Shown: positions 1 to 9,896 of the stretch, piece after piece | Position numbering within the stretch: the first letter of the stretch is position 1 | Layout: every line of letters begins with the position of its first letter | Assembly (NCBI GenBank): GCA_963770315.1 | Contig: CAVYPC010000002.1 | Location: 248,001-312,000, forward strand | Direction: 5' to 3' | Length of the DNA stretch: 64,000 nucleotides | From: VRUE01 sp963770315 | Lineage (GTDB): Bacteria > Actinomycetota > Thermoleophilia > Solirubrobacterales > 70-9 | The notes under the pieces: model-generated | Databases searched by the model: none | What the model saw: only the letters and a program-made list of their open reading frames with translations | What the model was told of the DNA's origin: nothing | Program-made: the position numbers and the translations under genes

Positions 1-625
1 CGAGCAGCCGCAGCGCCTTGATCGCCGAGCGCGAGAGCGCGTCCATCGAGCGCAGCAGCGGGATCTTGCCGTCGAGCGCCTCGCCGGTCCACGACGCGAA
101 CGCGGTCGGGATGCAGAGCAGCGCCCCGTTCGGGTTCTCGAGGATGAAGGCCGGGGAGGTGGGGTCCCAGGCGGTGTAGCCACGCGCCTCGAAGGTGGCG
201 CGGACGCCGCCGGTGGGGAAGGATGAGGCATCGGGCTCGCCCTGGACTAGCTCCTTGCCGGAGAAGCCGGCCAGCGCGGTGCCCTCCTCACCGGGGTCAT
301 AGAAGGAATCGTGCTTCTCCGCGGTCGAGCCGGTCAGCGGCTGGAACATGTGGGTGAAGTGGGTGGCGCCGTTCTCCAGCGCCCACTCCTTCATCGCCTC
401 GGCGACGGCGTCGGCGAGGCTCGGGTCGAGCGCCTCGCCGTCGGCCAGGGTCGCCTGCAGCTTCTCGAAGACGTCGGCGGGCAGCCTTTCCCGCTGCACG
501 CCGACCGAGAAGACGTTGGCGCCGAAGGGGTCGTTCTCGGGCAGGGTCAGGTCGAGTGCGCCGAGGGCCTCCCCGTTGGAGCTCCACTGCGCGGCGGTCA
601 CGTTCTGCTGGCGGATACGAGTCAT
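1..625 (-). CDS. glnN: Glutamine synthetase type III, N-terminal part (cut by the window edge)
   Basis: The first 208 codons read on the minus strand from an ATG with an upstream GAGGGA Shine-Dalgarno; the rest lies beyond the left edge. The protein would make glutamine from glutamate, ammonia and ATP in the cytosol. Stretches typical of the type III (GlnN) family are visible: FGANVFSVGVQRERLPADVF near residue 33, the metal-site region HFTHMFQPLTGSTAEKHDSF near 85-105, then GFSGKELVQGEPDASSFPTG and TFEARGYTAWDPTSPAF. These match type III enzymes rather than the GlnA type I/II fold. A perfect 16-bp palindrome lies about 115 bp upstream. An ammonium transporter and a PII gene lie within 15 kb, although not in one operon. 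Confidence 0.93.
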   Translation of the reverse strand, partial: MTRIRQQNVTAAQWSSNGEALGALDLTLPENDPFGANVFSVGVQRERLPADVFEKLQATLADGEALDPSLADAVAEAMKEWALENGATHFTHMFQPLTGSTAEKHDSFYDPGEEGTALAGFSGKELVQGEPDASSFPTGGVRATFEARGYTAWDPTSPAFILENPNGALLCIPTAFASWTGEALDGKIPLLRSMDALSRSAIKALRLL

Positions 626-739
626 CGCTGTGTCAGTCCCTCGCTTGCGGCGCGCCCGTCCGGCGGGCACGTTCGGTTACCGGTCTAACTCCCTTATGAA
701 GAGCCAGAGGAGCGTAATGGGAAGGCGCTCAAAATGCCT

Positions 740-755
740 TTGTACCGCGGTACAA
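740..755. promoter_or_regulatory. Perfect 16-bp palindrome upstream of glnN (putative operator)
   Basis: TTGTACCGCGGTACAA is an exact palindrome in the 176-bp gap between the corA stop and the glnN start. Its position 115-130 bp upstream of glnN fits a dimeric repressor or activator site. The binding protein is unknown and no second copy was noticed upstream of the ammonium transporter. Confidence 0.45.
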
Positions 756-801
756 CGATCGCCAGGCGGCCTTGTCCACCGGTCGAGCCCGGGCCCCGGG
801 C

Positions 802-1812
802 TCAGCTCAGCGGCCGTCGCAAGGTGGCGATGACCCGCTCGACCGCGTCCTGGTCGGGCTGCACCGGGGTGCCGCGACGCCTCACGGCGATCCAGGTCAG
901 CGCGGTGGCCGCGGCCGAGCCGCCGATGCCGAGTACGAGAAAGGCGACCTCGGTGTCAATCCGGCCGACGAGCCAGGCGAAGTTCATGCCGAAGAAGCCG
1001 GTGAGGAAGGTGAGCGGCAGGAAGATCGTCGCCACCACCGTCAACCAGTACATCGTCTCGTTCAGCCGCAGGTCCATCAGCTTCGCCATCGAGTCGGCGG
1101 CGGCGTCGATCCCGTCGACCATCCGGTTGAGCTGCTCGTAGATACGTTCGAAGTAGCGTTCATTGTCGGACTCCAGTCCGTCGACCTGGCCGATCTCCTC
1201 GCCGATTCGCTCGAAGATCCCCCGCTGGGGGCCGAGCTGGCGGCGCATCGTCGTCAGCCGTAGGCTGATCGCCCGCAGCGTCCCCATCCGCACCCGCGCG
1301 TTACCGGCGTCGCCGGCGAGGATCTGCAGTCCCTCCAGGGCCAGCTCGGTGTTGTTGAGCGCGTCGAAGGCGGTCGCGACCATCGCGTCGAGGACGGCGT
1401 AGACGATGTACTGCTCGCTGCGGCCCTCCTCGCTGTAGCCGGGCAGGATGTTGGGCAGGGAGACGCGCTCGCGGTGAGCGGTGAGCAGGTAGTCGCCGTG
1501 GACCAGCACGTTGACCTCGATCGCACCGACCCGGGACGTGTCCTCGCCGTCGTGGTGCTCGCTCTCCAGGTAGCAGTGGAAGGGGAAGACGACGTGCTGG
1601 CCGTCGGCGTGGAAACGGCGCGAGGGCGGCCCACCCCGTTCGAATTCGAGCAGCGCGCGCAGCGCCTGCGGTGCGATGTCGAGGGCCTCACCCAGCTCCT
1701 CGCCGGACACCGCACCGAGGCTGAGGTCGATCCAGAAGAAACGACCCTGCTCGCGCAGCGACGCGATCCGTTCGCACTCGCTTCCTCCCAGCCCCTCGAC
1801 GATCTCACTCAT
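802..1812 (-). CDS. corA: CorA-family divalent cation transporter
   Basis: A 336-residue protein with the CorA layout: a long acidic cytosolic N-terminal domain with long helices (about 1-270), then two membrane helices. The signature GMN lies at the end of the first helix (FLTGFFGMNFAWL, about residue 275) and a second helix ends in a basic RRR tail. CorA proteins form pentameric channels for Mg2+, Co2+ or, in the ZntB branch, Zn2+. The loop after GMN lacks the MPEL acid motif of classic Mg2+ CorA, so the ion cannot be assigned. It lies 176 bp upstream of glnN on the same strand with no sign of shared function. Confidence 0.88.
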   Translation of the reverse strand: MSEIVEGLGGSECERIASLREQGRFFWIDLSLGAVSGEELGEALDIAPQALRALLEFERGGPPSRRFHADGQHVVFPFHCYLESEHHDGEDTSRVGAIEVNVLVHGDYLLTAHRERVSLPNILPGYSEEGRSEQYIVYAVLDAMVATAFDALNNTELALEGLQILAGDAGNARVRMGTLRAISLRLTTMRRQLGPQRGIFERIGEEIGQVDGLESDNERYFERIYEQLNRMVDGIDAAADSMAKLMDLRLNETMYWLTVVATIFLPLTFLTGFFGMNFAWLVGRIDTEVAFLVLGIGGSAAATALTWIAVRRRGTPVQPDQDAVERVIATLRRPLS

Positions 1813-1841
1813 CGGCGAACGAGGCTAGAGCCGCATGAGGA

Positions 1842-1887
1842 CGTGTCCGAGTTTTCGGTGCGTATTGGGCCGGAAAACTCGGACACG
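1842..1887. repeat. Palindromic element, GTGTCCGAG family, copy 1
   Basis: A perfect 15-bp inverted repeat (arm CGTGTCCGAGTTTTC) with a 16-nt loop occupies the gap upstream of the fatty-acid oxidation fusion gene. The same core, CGTGTCCGAG plus a T-run, recurs upstream of the thiolase gene at 57593-57646. It is flanked by GGGCGG-rich sequence and ends about 60 bp before the start codon, so it would lie in the promoter or 5' leader. Confidence 0.8.
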
Positions 1888-1945
1888 CCCCTGGGCGGCG
1901 GCCGATATAGCCTTTCCCGGTCCCCGAGCTGGAGGAATCACCCGA

Positions 1946-3930
<1,985 letters not shown>

Positions 3931-3946
<16 letters not shown>

Positions 3947-4698
3947 CAGCCACAGCGAGCGATGTAGGGCGACTCGCGGAGCTGATCCGCGAGTCGGGCA
4001 GCACCGTTGCCTTGACGGGGGCGGGGGTCTCGGTGCCGTCCGGGATCCCCGATTTCCGCACCCCGGAGAAGGGGCTGTGGGAGAACGTCGACCCGATGGA
4101 GGTCGCGCACATCGACGTCTTCGAGCGCGACCCGGCCCGCTTCTGGTCCTACTACCGGCCGCGCTTTCACTCGCTGGGAGATAAACGGCCCAACGCGGCG
4201 CACGAGGCGCTGGCCGAGCTCGAGCGGCGCGGCCTGCTGGCGGGCTTGATCACGCAGAACATCGATCGTCTGCATCGCGCCGCCGGTTCGCGCGAGGTGG
4301 TCGAGGTGCATGGCTCGATCGAGACCTCGGGCTGTCGGGCCTGTGGAGCCTCCTATGGGCTGGAGGAGGTCGATGCGCTCTTCGACGGCGACGGTGTCGC
4401 CGTCTGCGCCTCCTGCGGCGGTGCGGTCAAGCCCGACGTCGTCCTATTCGGCGAGATGCTGCCCGAAGCGGCGATACGCCAGGCGCAGGCGCTGGCGGCG
4501 AGCGCCGACCTGATGATCTGCATCGGCAGCTCGCTGGTCGTCCACCCGGTGGCGTCGCTGCCCGCGCTGACCGTGGCGGGTGGGGGCAAGCTCGCGATCG
4601 TCACCCAGGGGGAGACCCCGTACGACGGCGACGCGGTGCTGAAGCTCGACGGCGAGGTCGATGCGGAGCTGAGCGCCCTGCTCGCCGAGCTGGGCTGA
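3931..4698 (+). CDS. cobB: NAD-dependent protein deacylase, sirtuin (CobB/SIR2 family)
   Basis: A 255-residue class III sirtuin that removes acyl groups from lysines using NAD+. Visible signatures are GAGVSVPSGIPDFR (NAD binding), TQNIDRLHRAAG and VEVHGS with the catalytic His, two zinc CxxC pairs (CRACG and CASCGG), VVLFGEMLP and IGSSLVVHPVASLP. The GTG start chosen lies inside the 3' end of the upstream beta-oxidation gene; no strong Shine-Dalgarno precedes it, which fits translational coupling. Sirtuins commonly control acyl-CoA-producing enzymes, so the overlap with a beta-oxidation enzyme suggests a link to acyl-CoA load (inference). Confidence 0.93.
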
Positions 4699-4700
4699 CG

Positions 4701-5069
4701 CTAGCCGAGGCCCTGTGCCTTGGCCCTGGCCGCGGCGGCGACTTCGGCCGGCGTCACGACGATCCCGGCCTCGTCGCACTTGCCGTTGATCGTGCGTGCG
4801 CGCGGGTTGTCGTAGTTGGCGCTGCGGGCGCAGATCGCCTTCGCGTCCTCGCCGCAGCCGTTGACCGGTTCGCCGCCGACCCGCCCGGCGACCACGGCCG
4901 AGACGCAGCCCGCCCCCGGTGCGGGCCGGCTATCGCCGGCCGTGGCCAGGATCAGCGCCAGGATCACGCCGACGGTGACGAGGGTGCCCGCGATCACCAC
5001 GTTGCGCTCGCGCGAGGTGAGCTTGCGCAGAGGCGTGTTGACGCGCTGAAAATGGCCTTCCAACGGCAT
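4701..5069 (-). CDS. Small single-pass membrane protein, function unknown
   Basis: A 122-residue protein with a short basic N-terminus, one membrane helix at about 25-45 (VVIAGTLVTVGVILALILAT), then an extracytoplasmic domain with four cysteines (GCVSAV, NGCGED, AICARS, GKCDEA) that could form two disulfides. No family is recognised. The ATG used gives the first methionine before a membrane-anchor topology; longer versions would extend into the amt promoter region. It is convergent with the sirtuin gene, 2 bp from its stop, and divergent from amt. Confidence 0.7.
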   Translation of the reverse strand: MPLEGHFQRVNTPLRKLTSRERNVVIAGTLVTVGVILALILATAGDSRPAPGAGCVSAVVAGRVGGEPVNGCGEDAKAICARSANYDNPRARTINGKCDEAGIVVTPAEVAAAARAKAQGLG

Positions 5070-5283
5070 TTGCGGCAGGTTAGCGCCTCGCACGCCCAGC
5101 CCGTTTCTCCATTTGGGAGAAGCATTTCGGCCGATCTTTAGACGCGTGTACGTAGAGGTCGCGCCCGGATCGCGACAGGGTGGTACGCAACCGCCGCTGG
5201 GCTCGTGAATGTCATTGGAGAGCGCTCCGGATGACGCCCGATGGATTTGGCGGCTCCCATCACAAGAAAGGAACACCGGAACA

Positions 5284-6648
5284 ATGGACCTGTTGGCGAC
5301 GTTGGACACGGGCAACAACTCGTGGCAGATGACTGCCGCGACGTTGGTGGGCCTGATGAGCATCCCGGGGCTGGTCGTGCTCTACGGGGGGGTGATGCAG
5401 AAACGCTGGTCGGTGAACTCGATGATGATGGCCTTCGTCGCCTTCGCGATCGTGCTCATCCTCTGGTGCCTGTTCGCCTTCAAAATGGCGTTCGGGACCC
5501 CGACGCACTTCCTCGCGGACAGCGGCTTCTTCGGCAACTTCTGGGGTAAGCCAGGCTCGATATTGAGCAGTGCGAGCCTGCTTAACGAAGCGCACATCCC
5601 CGAGTACGCCGAATTGGAATTCACCTTCCCCGAGTCGACCCTGGCCTACTTCCAGATCGTCTTCGCGGCGATCACGCCGATCCTGATGCTGGGCTCGGTG
5701 CTGGGCCGGATCAATTTCAAGGCCTGGATGCCGTTCGTGGCGCTCTGGACGGTGTTCTGTTACACGATCAACGCCTTCCTGATCTGGGGCGGCGGCTTCT
5801 TCGCCCAGCACGGCGCGGTCGACTTCTCCGGCGGCTACGTGATCCACCTGGCCGCGGGAGTCTCCGGCTTCGTTGCGGCGGCAGTGATCGGACCGCGGCT
5901 GCAGCGCGACCGCGAGGTCGACGCGCCGAACAACCTGGCGATGGTCGCCGTCGGCGCGGGTCTGCTCTGGATGGGCTGGAACGGCTTCAACGGCGGTGAC
6001 TGGTACGAAGCCAGCGGCATCGCCTCGGCCGCGATCCTCAACACCAACCTCTGCACCGCGGTGGCCTTCCTGGTCTGGGTCGCCTTCGACTACCTGACCG
6101 GGCGCAAACCGAGCCTGATCGGCAGCGTCAACGGGATGATCGTCGGCCTGGTGGCCATCACCCCCGGCGCCGGCTTCGTCAACGGCTGGGGGGCGATCAT
6201 CATCGGCGTCATCGCCTCGACGCTCGTCTACTTCGCGCTCAACTACCTGAGCCGGGTACGACCGTTCCGCAATGTCGACGACACGCTTGGTGTGGTCTAC
6301 ACGCACGGCTTTGCGGGAGTGGCCGGAGGCCTCCTCGTCGGGATCTTCGCCAACAGCTCGATGGCGGAAACCGTGCTGGCGGGGACGATCTCCGGCGGTG
6401 GGCTGCACCTGCTCGGCTGGCAGGCGCTGACCGCGCTCTGGGTGATCGTCTTCTCCGCGGTGATGACGTTCATCCTGCTGAAAATCGTCAGCATCTTCGT
6501 GCCTCTGCGGATGACCGAGGAGGACATGGAGACGGGCGACGTCGCAGTCCACGGGCACGAGGTTTACCCCTCCGACGTGCCCTCCCTGGGCTACCCCGAC
6601 GGCATGCCGAGCCAACGGCCGGCGCCCGCTGCGGGGGGAGCGGTCTAG
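5284..6648 (+). CDS. amt: Ammonium transporter (Amt/MEP/Rh family)
   Basis: A 454-residue, very hydrophobic protein of typical Amt length with about 11 membrane helices. It forms trimeric channels that take up ammonium or ammonia. The twin pore histidines are visible in DFSGGYVIHLAAGVSGF (about residue 196) and in YTHGFAGVAGGLLVGI (about 340); the family stretch WMGWNGFNGGD is also present. The N-terminus carries no cleavable signal. The start is ATG after an AAAGGA Shine-Dalgarno. It is monocistronic, with two strong hairpins downstream. PII (GlnK) normally docks on Amt, but the PII gene here is 9 kb away instead of adjacent. Confidence 0.93.
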   Translation: MDLLATLDTGNNSWQMTAATLVGLMSIPGLVVLYGGVMQKRWSVNSMMMAFVAFAIVLILWCLFAFKMAFGTPTHFLADSGFFGNFWGKPGSILSSASLLNEAHIPEYAELEFTFPESTLAYFQIVFAAITPILMLGSVLGRINFKAWMPFVALWTVFCYTINAFLIWGGGFFAQHGAVDFSGGYVIHLAAGVSGFVAAAVIGPRLQRDREVDAPNNLAMVAVGAGLLWMGWNGFNGGDWYEASGIASAAILNTNLCTAVAFLVWVAFDYLTGRKPSLIGSVNGMIVGLVAITPGAGFVNGWGAIIIGVIASTLVYFALNYLSRVRPFRNVDDTLGVVYTHGFAGVAGGLLVGIFANSSMAETVLAGTISGGGLHLLGWQALTALWVIVFSAVMTFILLKIVSIFVPLRMTEEDMETGDVAVHGHEVYPSDVPSLGYPDGMPSQRPAPAAGGAV

Positions 6649-6653
6649 GGCAG

Positions 6654-6680
6654 AGCCGGGCGGTCCCCTGCCGCCCGGCT
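6654..6680 (+). terminator. Hairpin after amt
   Basis: A perfect 10-bp GC-rich stem (AGCCGGGCGG / CCGCCCGGCT) with a 7-nt loop begins 6 nt after the amt stop. It has no T-tract, so it may act as a transcript-stabilising hairpin or together with the second hairpin just downstream. Confidence 0.6.
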
Positions 6681-6695
6681 GTCGCCACCCCCACG

Positions 6696-6727
6696 GAACC
6701 GCCCCCGAGCTCTCCCGGGGGCGGTTC
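6696..6727 (+). terminator. Probable intrinsic terminator after amt
   Basis: A 12-bp stem (GAACCGCCCCCG / CGGGGGCGGTTC) with an 8-nt loop is followed by TCGTTGG. The stem is very stable but the T-tract is short, typical of high-GC actinobacterial terminators. Confidence 0.65.
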
Positions 6728-6900
6728 TCGTTGGTGGGCGAGTCCTGCGTGCAGGTGGCTGTGGAGCACCGCGTCGCTTTCGCCGGGGTGGCTCCCAGCC
6801 GCAACCTCGAGGACAGAATGCTATGAATTCTCTGAGTATCCGGACTGTGCCGCTGCAGGCCGCCGGGGGCAGGGGTCAAACCCAACGGAAGGAACGGAGA

Positions 6901-7566
6901 ATGAATCGCAACGTAAAGATCCTCGGCCTCGCTCTGGCGGCGGCCTTCATGCTGGGCGCCGTGACCGCCTCGGCCGCCCTGGCAGAAGGAAAATTCACAG
7001 CCAAAAGCTATCCCGCGCACCTGTTCGGCTCGGATAGCAACGACAAGTTCACAGTCCTCAGCCAGACGGTCGAATGCAAAAAACAGACCTTCACCGGCCT
7101 GTTGACCGAAGCGTCGGAATCATTCACCCTCACGCCTACCTACGGAGAATGCCAGGACACCACCAACGGAAAAGACGTGACAATCACACTCAATGGATGC
7201 ACCTTTACCCCTCGCGTGGTTGCGGTCACAAGCAAAACCGACGCTCACGGGATCGTCGATATCTCCTGCCCTGCGGGCAAAGTAATTGAAATCCACTTTT
7301 TCAATGACAAAACGCATCTCAAATCATGGTGCACAGTGACGATCCCTCCGCAGAAAGGCAAAAAAGTCACATACACAAACAAAGGCAACGGCTTCCGCCT
7401 CAACGGGGGAGTCAACTCAACCGAAGAATCGGGAGAAGTCCAAGAACTCGAAGGAACAGGAAAAGGCGAATGCACCTTGGGTGTGGACGTCAACTTCAGC
7501 ACCGGTGTGTACGACCTCGGGCTGGCTCTTGAAGGGACAGAAGGCGACGCAATCGACGTCGGCTGA
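6901..7566 (+). CDS. Secreted protein, A-rich codon use, family unknown
   Basis: A 221-residue protein with a clear signal peptide (MNRNVKILGLALAAAFMLGA, cleavage near ALA-EG at residue 28) and a mature beta-rich, Cys-containing domain (VECKKQTFTG, YGECQDTT, LNGCTF, DISCPAG, SWCTV, GECTLG). The start follows a good AAGGAACGGAGA Shine-Dalgarno. The mature region uses AAA, GAA, ACA and CAA codons far more than its neighbours, giving a visibly lower GC3. I believe similar secreted proteins occur as paralog families in Thermoleophilia, but no function is known to me. It sits alone between amt and a LysR gene. Confidence 0.8.
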   Translation: MNRNVKILGLALAAAFMLGAVTASAALAEGKFTAKSYPAHLFGSDSNDKFTVLSQTVECKKQTFTGLLTEASESFTLTPTYGECQDTTNGKDVTITLNGCTFTPRVVAVTSKTDAHGIVDISCPAGKVIEIHFFNDKTHLKSWCTVTIPPQKGKKVTYTNKGNGFRLNGGVNSTEESGEVQELEGTGKGECTLGVDVNFSTGVYDLGLALEGTEGDAIDVG

Positions 7567-7614
7567 CGCCGGGTAGCTGCCTCGACCCCGAATTGCCGGG
7601 ATGGGCGCCGCGGT

Positions 7615-8532
7615 TCAGCCCGCGGCGCCCGCCGGACCGCGGGCGATCTCGCGCAGCACGTCAAGCATCGTCGCCACCGCGGGGGTGACCGCGGCGGCGC
7701 GTGGGGTGGCGGCGAAAACCTTGCGCACCGGGCTCCGCGGATCGAGCCCGCGGATGCGGATGTCCGGGCGGACAGTGGAGAGCGCCAGCTGGGGGATCAG
7801 CGCCACTCCGACCCCTGCGGCGACGAGCCCCTGCACCGTCTGGTAGTCGTCGCTTTCGAACGAGACCCGCGGCTCGAAGCCGGCGGCATGGCAGGAGCGG
7901 ACGACGTGGCGGGCGCAGGGGCTCGTCGCCGAGGTCTGCACCCACGACTCCTCACGAAGGTCCTCGAGCCGCAGCTTCCTCCGCCGCGCCAGCCGGTGCG
8001 CGGCCGGCAGGGCGAGGTGCAGCGGGTCGTCGAGCAGCTCGAAGCGGCGCATTCCCGCCCCCAGCCGCTCGCCGACGCCGACGAACTCGAAGAGCAGCAC
8101 GATCTCGAAGTCGCCGGCTCGCAGCCGTGGCGCGATCTCCTCGGATTCGCCCTCGGCGAGGCCGACCTCGACCCCCGGGTGGGCCGCGCGGAACCTGGCC
8201 ACCGCCAGCGGCACCAGCGTCGCTCCGGCGGTGGGGAAGGAGGCGATTCGCAGCCGCCCGCCGCGCCCGCCGGCGATCGCCGCCACCTCTGCCTCGGCGT
8301 CGTCCATGCGGGCCAGGATGCCTTCGGCGTGAGCGACGAGCGCGGCGCCGGCGGGCGTCGGTCGCACGCCGCGGCGATCGCGCTCGATCAGCGGCGCTCC
8401 CAGCTCCCCCTCCAGCGTCGCGATCGCCTGCGATACCGCCGACTGGGAGTAGGAGAGGGAGTCGGCGGCGTCGGAGAAGGACCCTCTGTCGACCACCTCG
8501 CGGAGAACGTTGAGACGGCTCGCGTTCAGCAT
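7615..8532 (-). CDS. LysR-family transcriptional regulator
   Basis: A 305-residue LTTR. The N-terminal winged helix-turn-helix is at residues 1-60 (SFSDAADSLSYSQSAVSQAI, then LEGELGAPLIERDRRGV). A type-2 periplasmic-binding-like effector domain fills 90-295 (RLRIASFPTAGATLVPLAVA, GVGVALIPQLAL). The ATG is preferred over an in-frame TTG two codons upstream. The gene is divergent from a universal stress protein gene across an AT-rich promoter with a small palindrome, the usual LTTR arrangement for control of the neighbour and of itself. The effector is unknown. Confidence 0.92.
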   Translation of the reverse strand: MLNASRLNVLREVVDRGSFSDAADSLSYSQSAVSQAIATLEGELGAPLIERDRRGVRPTPAGAALVAHAEGILARMDDAEAEVAAIAGGRGGRLRIASFPTAGATLVPLAVARFRAAHPGVEVGLAEGESEEIAPRLRAGDFEIVLLFEFVGVGERLGAGMRRFELLDDPLHLALPAAHRLARRRKLRLEDLREESWVQTSATSPCARHVVRSCHAAGFEPRVSFESDDYQTVQGLVAAGVGVALIPQLALSTVRPDIRIRGLDPRSPVRKVFAATPRAAAVTPAVATMLDVLREIARGPAGAAG

Positions 8533-8545
8533 AAGCAAAGCTTAT
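8531..8545. promoter_or_regulatory. Small palindrome at the LysR start (candidate autoregulatory site)
   Basis: ATAAGC-AAA-GCTTAT is a perfect 6-bp inverted repeat that overlaps the lysR start codon. It lies in the only AT-rich patch of the divergent intergenic region. LTTR sites are typically short dyads with a T-N11-A core, so this is a candidate; no experimental support can be drawn from sequence. Confidence 0.35.
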
Positions 8546-8654
8546 CTACTACATAGGCAAGAACAGTTGTGCTGATACAAGGACCGTGCCAAGATCGCCG
8601 CGAACTTTCCCTTCAGCTTCGTATCCCGACTCCAAGAACGAAAAGGAGGCACCG

Positions 8655-9377
8655 ATGGCCCCCAGGATCATCGTTTCCTACGACGACACCGACAACGACC
8701 GCGACGCGCTGGCGCTGGGCCGGCTCCTCGCCTTCTCCGGCGCCGAGCTCTCGCTCGCCTACGTCCGCCACTCGCAGGGTGGGGCGCTCGAGCAGAAGGA
8801 AGCCGAGGAGCTGCTCGAACGCGGCGCCGAGGCCGTGGGCGCACCGGGCATGCCCCGTCACGTCATCGTCAACCCGGGCACGAGTGTCGGCCTCGCCGAA
8901 CTGGCCGAGCGGGAGAACGCCGACGTGATCGTCTTCGGCTCGGAGTATCGGACCGCGGCCGGCACGGTCAAGCCGGGAATCTCGGCCCACAAATTGCTGC
9001 TCGGCGGACCGGCGGCGATCGCCGTCGCCCCGGCCGGGTTTCGCGACAGGCCCTCGGCGGGCGTCAACACGATCGGCGTCCTCGGCGAGGGCGACGACGC
9101 TGCCCGCGCGACTGCGGACAGCCTCGCCGCGGCGCTTGGCGCCAGCGTGGTCGAGTTCAAGGGATCCCCGGTCGACCTGCTCGTCGTCGGCTCGCGTCCC
9201 GAGTCGCCGCAGGGCAAGGTGACGCTCAGCGCCTCCAGCGACTACGCGGTCGAGGCCGCTAGCTACCCGGTGCTGGTCGTTCCGCGCGGCGTCACGGTCG
9301 CCTTCGAGGCCGGCGCCGACGCGCCCGAGCCTCGGGCGCCGCAGGACGAGCCCGAGGCGCCGCCGGTCAGCGCCTGA
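8655..9377 (+). CDS. Universal stress protein family protein
   Basis: A 240-residue cytosolic protein starting at ATG after AAAGGAGG. The first half is a UspA-like alpha/beta fold (PRIIVSYDDTDNDRDALALG, a D-rich start strand; then ADVIVFGSEYRT). The second half repeats a weaker version ending in a typical last strand, YPVLVVPRG, so this is a tandem or degenerate double USP. The canonical ATP loop GxxGxxGxxxGSV is not clearly present, which makes nucleotide binding uncertain. An acidic, proline-rich tail of about 25 residues follows. Likely under control of the divergent LysR gene. Confidence 0.8.
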   Translation: MAPRIIVSYDDTDNDRDALALGRLLAFSGAELSLAYVRHSQGGALEQKEAEELLERGAEAVGAPGMPRHVIVNPGTSVGLAELAERENADVIVFGSEYRTAAGTVKPGISAHKLLLGGPAAIAVAPAGFRDRPSAGVNTIGVLGEGDDAARATADSLAAALGASVVEFKGSPVDLLVVGSRPESPQGKVTLSASSDYAVEAASYPVLVVPRGVTVAFEAGADAPEPRAPQDEPEAPPVSA

Positions 9378-9395
9378 GGAGCCGAGCGAAGGGCC

Positions 9396-9845
9396 CTAGC
9401 GGGCTCGGGCTTTGGTCACGAGGATCACGGCCGCGACCTCCGGGTCGCGGCCGTTGATTCTTTTCTCCGCGTCGCCGAGCGGCACCGGCTGTGCCTGCTG
9501 GCCGCTGAGCATTTCCGCCACGGTTGCCTCGGGCAGCTCCGCCTCGACGACGAAGGCGTCGGGCAGCTTGGGCGGCTCGGTCTTCTCCAGGACGCGCCGG
9601 GTCACGTCCTTGGCCGAGCGCTCGGCGTTCGACCACCCCTGACCGAAGGAGAGGTCGGGGTTGTCGAGGTGCGGGCCTTCGAGGATCCTCAGCGAGCTCT
9701 CGCGCGGCACCCATTCGCGTTCGCCGAGCTCGAGCGGACGGTCGGTCAGCCAGGGCTCGAGAACCTGGCGCCGCAGCTCATCCAGGCTCAGGTTGAAGGC
9801 CCGGGCGTGGTTGATGCCGCCGCTGATCTCGACGTGGAAGGGCAC
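9396..9845 (-). CDS. Conserved-looking protein of unknown function (149 aa)
   Basis: A 149-residue soluble protein with a GTG start. It shows coding-type GC3 bias and a mixed alpha/beta composition: FHVEISGGINHARAFNLSLD at the start and VAAVILVTKARAR at the end. No membrane segment, signal peptide or recognisable catalytic motif is seen. It is divergent from the HAD phosphatase gene, whose start lies about 50 bp away, and convergent with the stress protein gene. No function is proposed. Confidence 0.6.
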   Translation of the reverse strand: MPFHVEISGGINHARAFNLSLDELRRQVLEPWLTDRPLELGEREWVPRESSLRILEGPHLDNPDLSFGQGWSNAERSAKDVTRRVLEKTEPPKLPDAFVVEAELPEATVAEMLSGQQAQPVPLGDAEKRINGRDPEVAAVILVTKARAR

Positions 9846-9896
9846 GCGCCAACCATATGGATGCGGCGATTGCGGCGCATTCGCGATGATCCGCCG

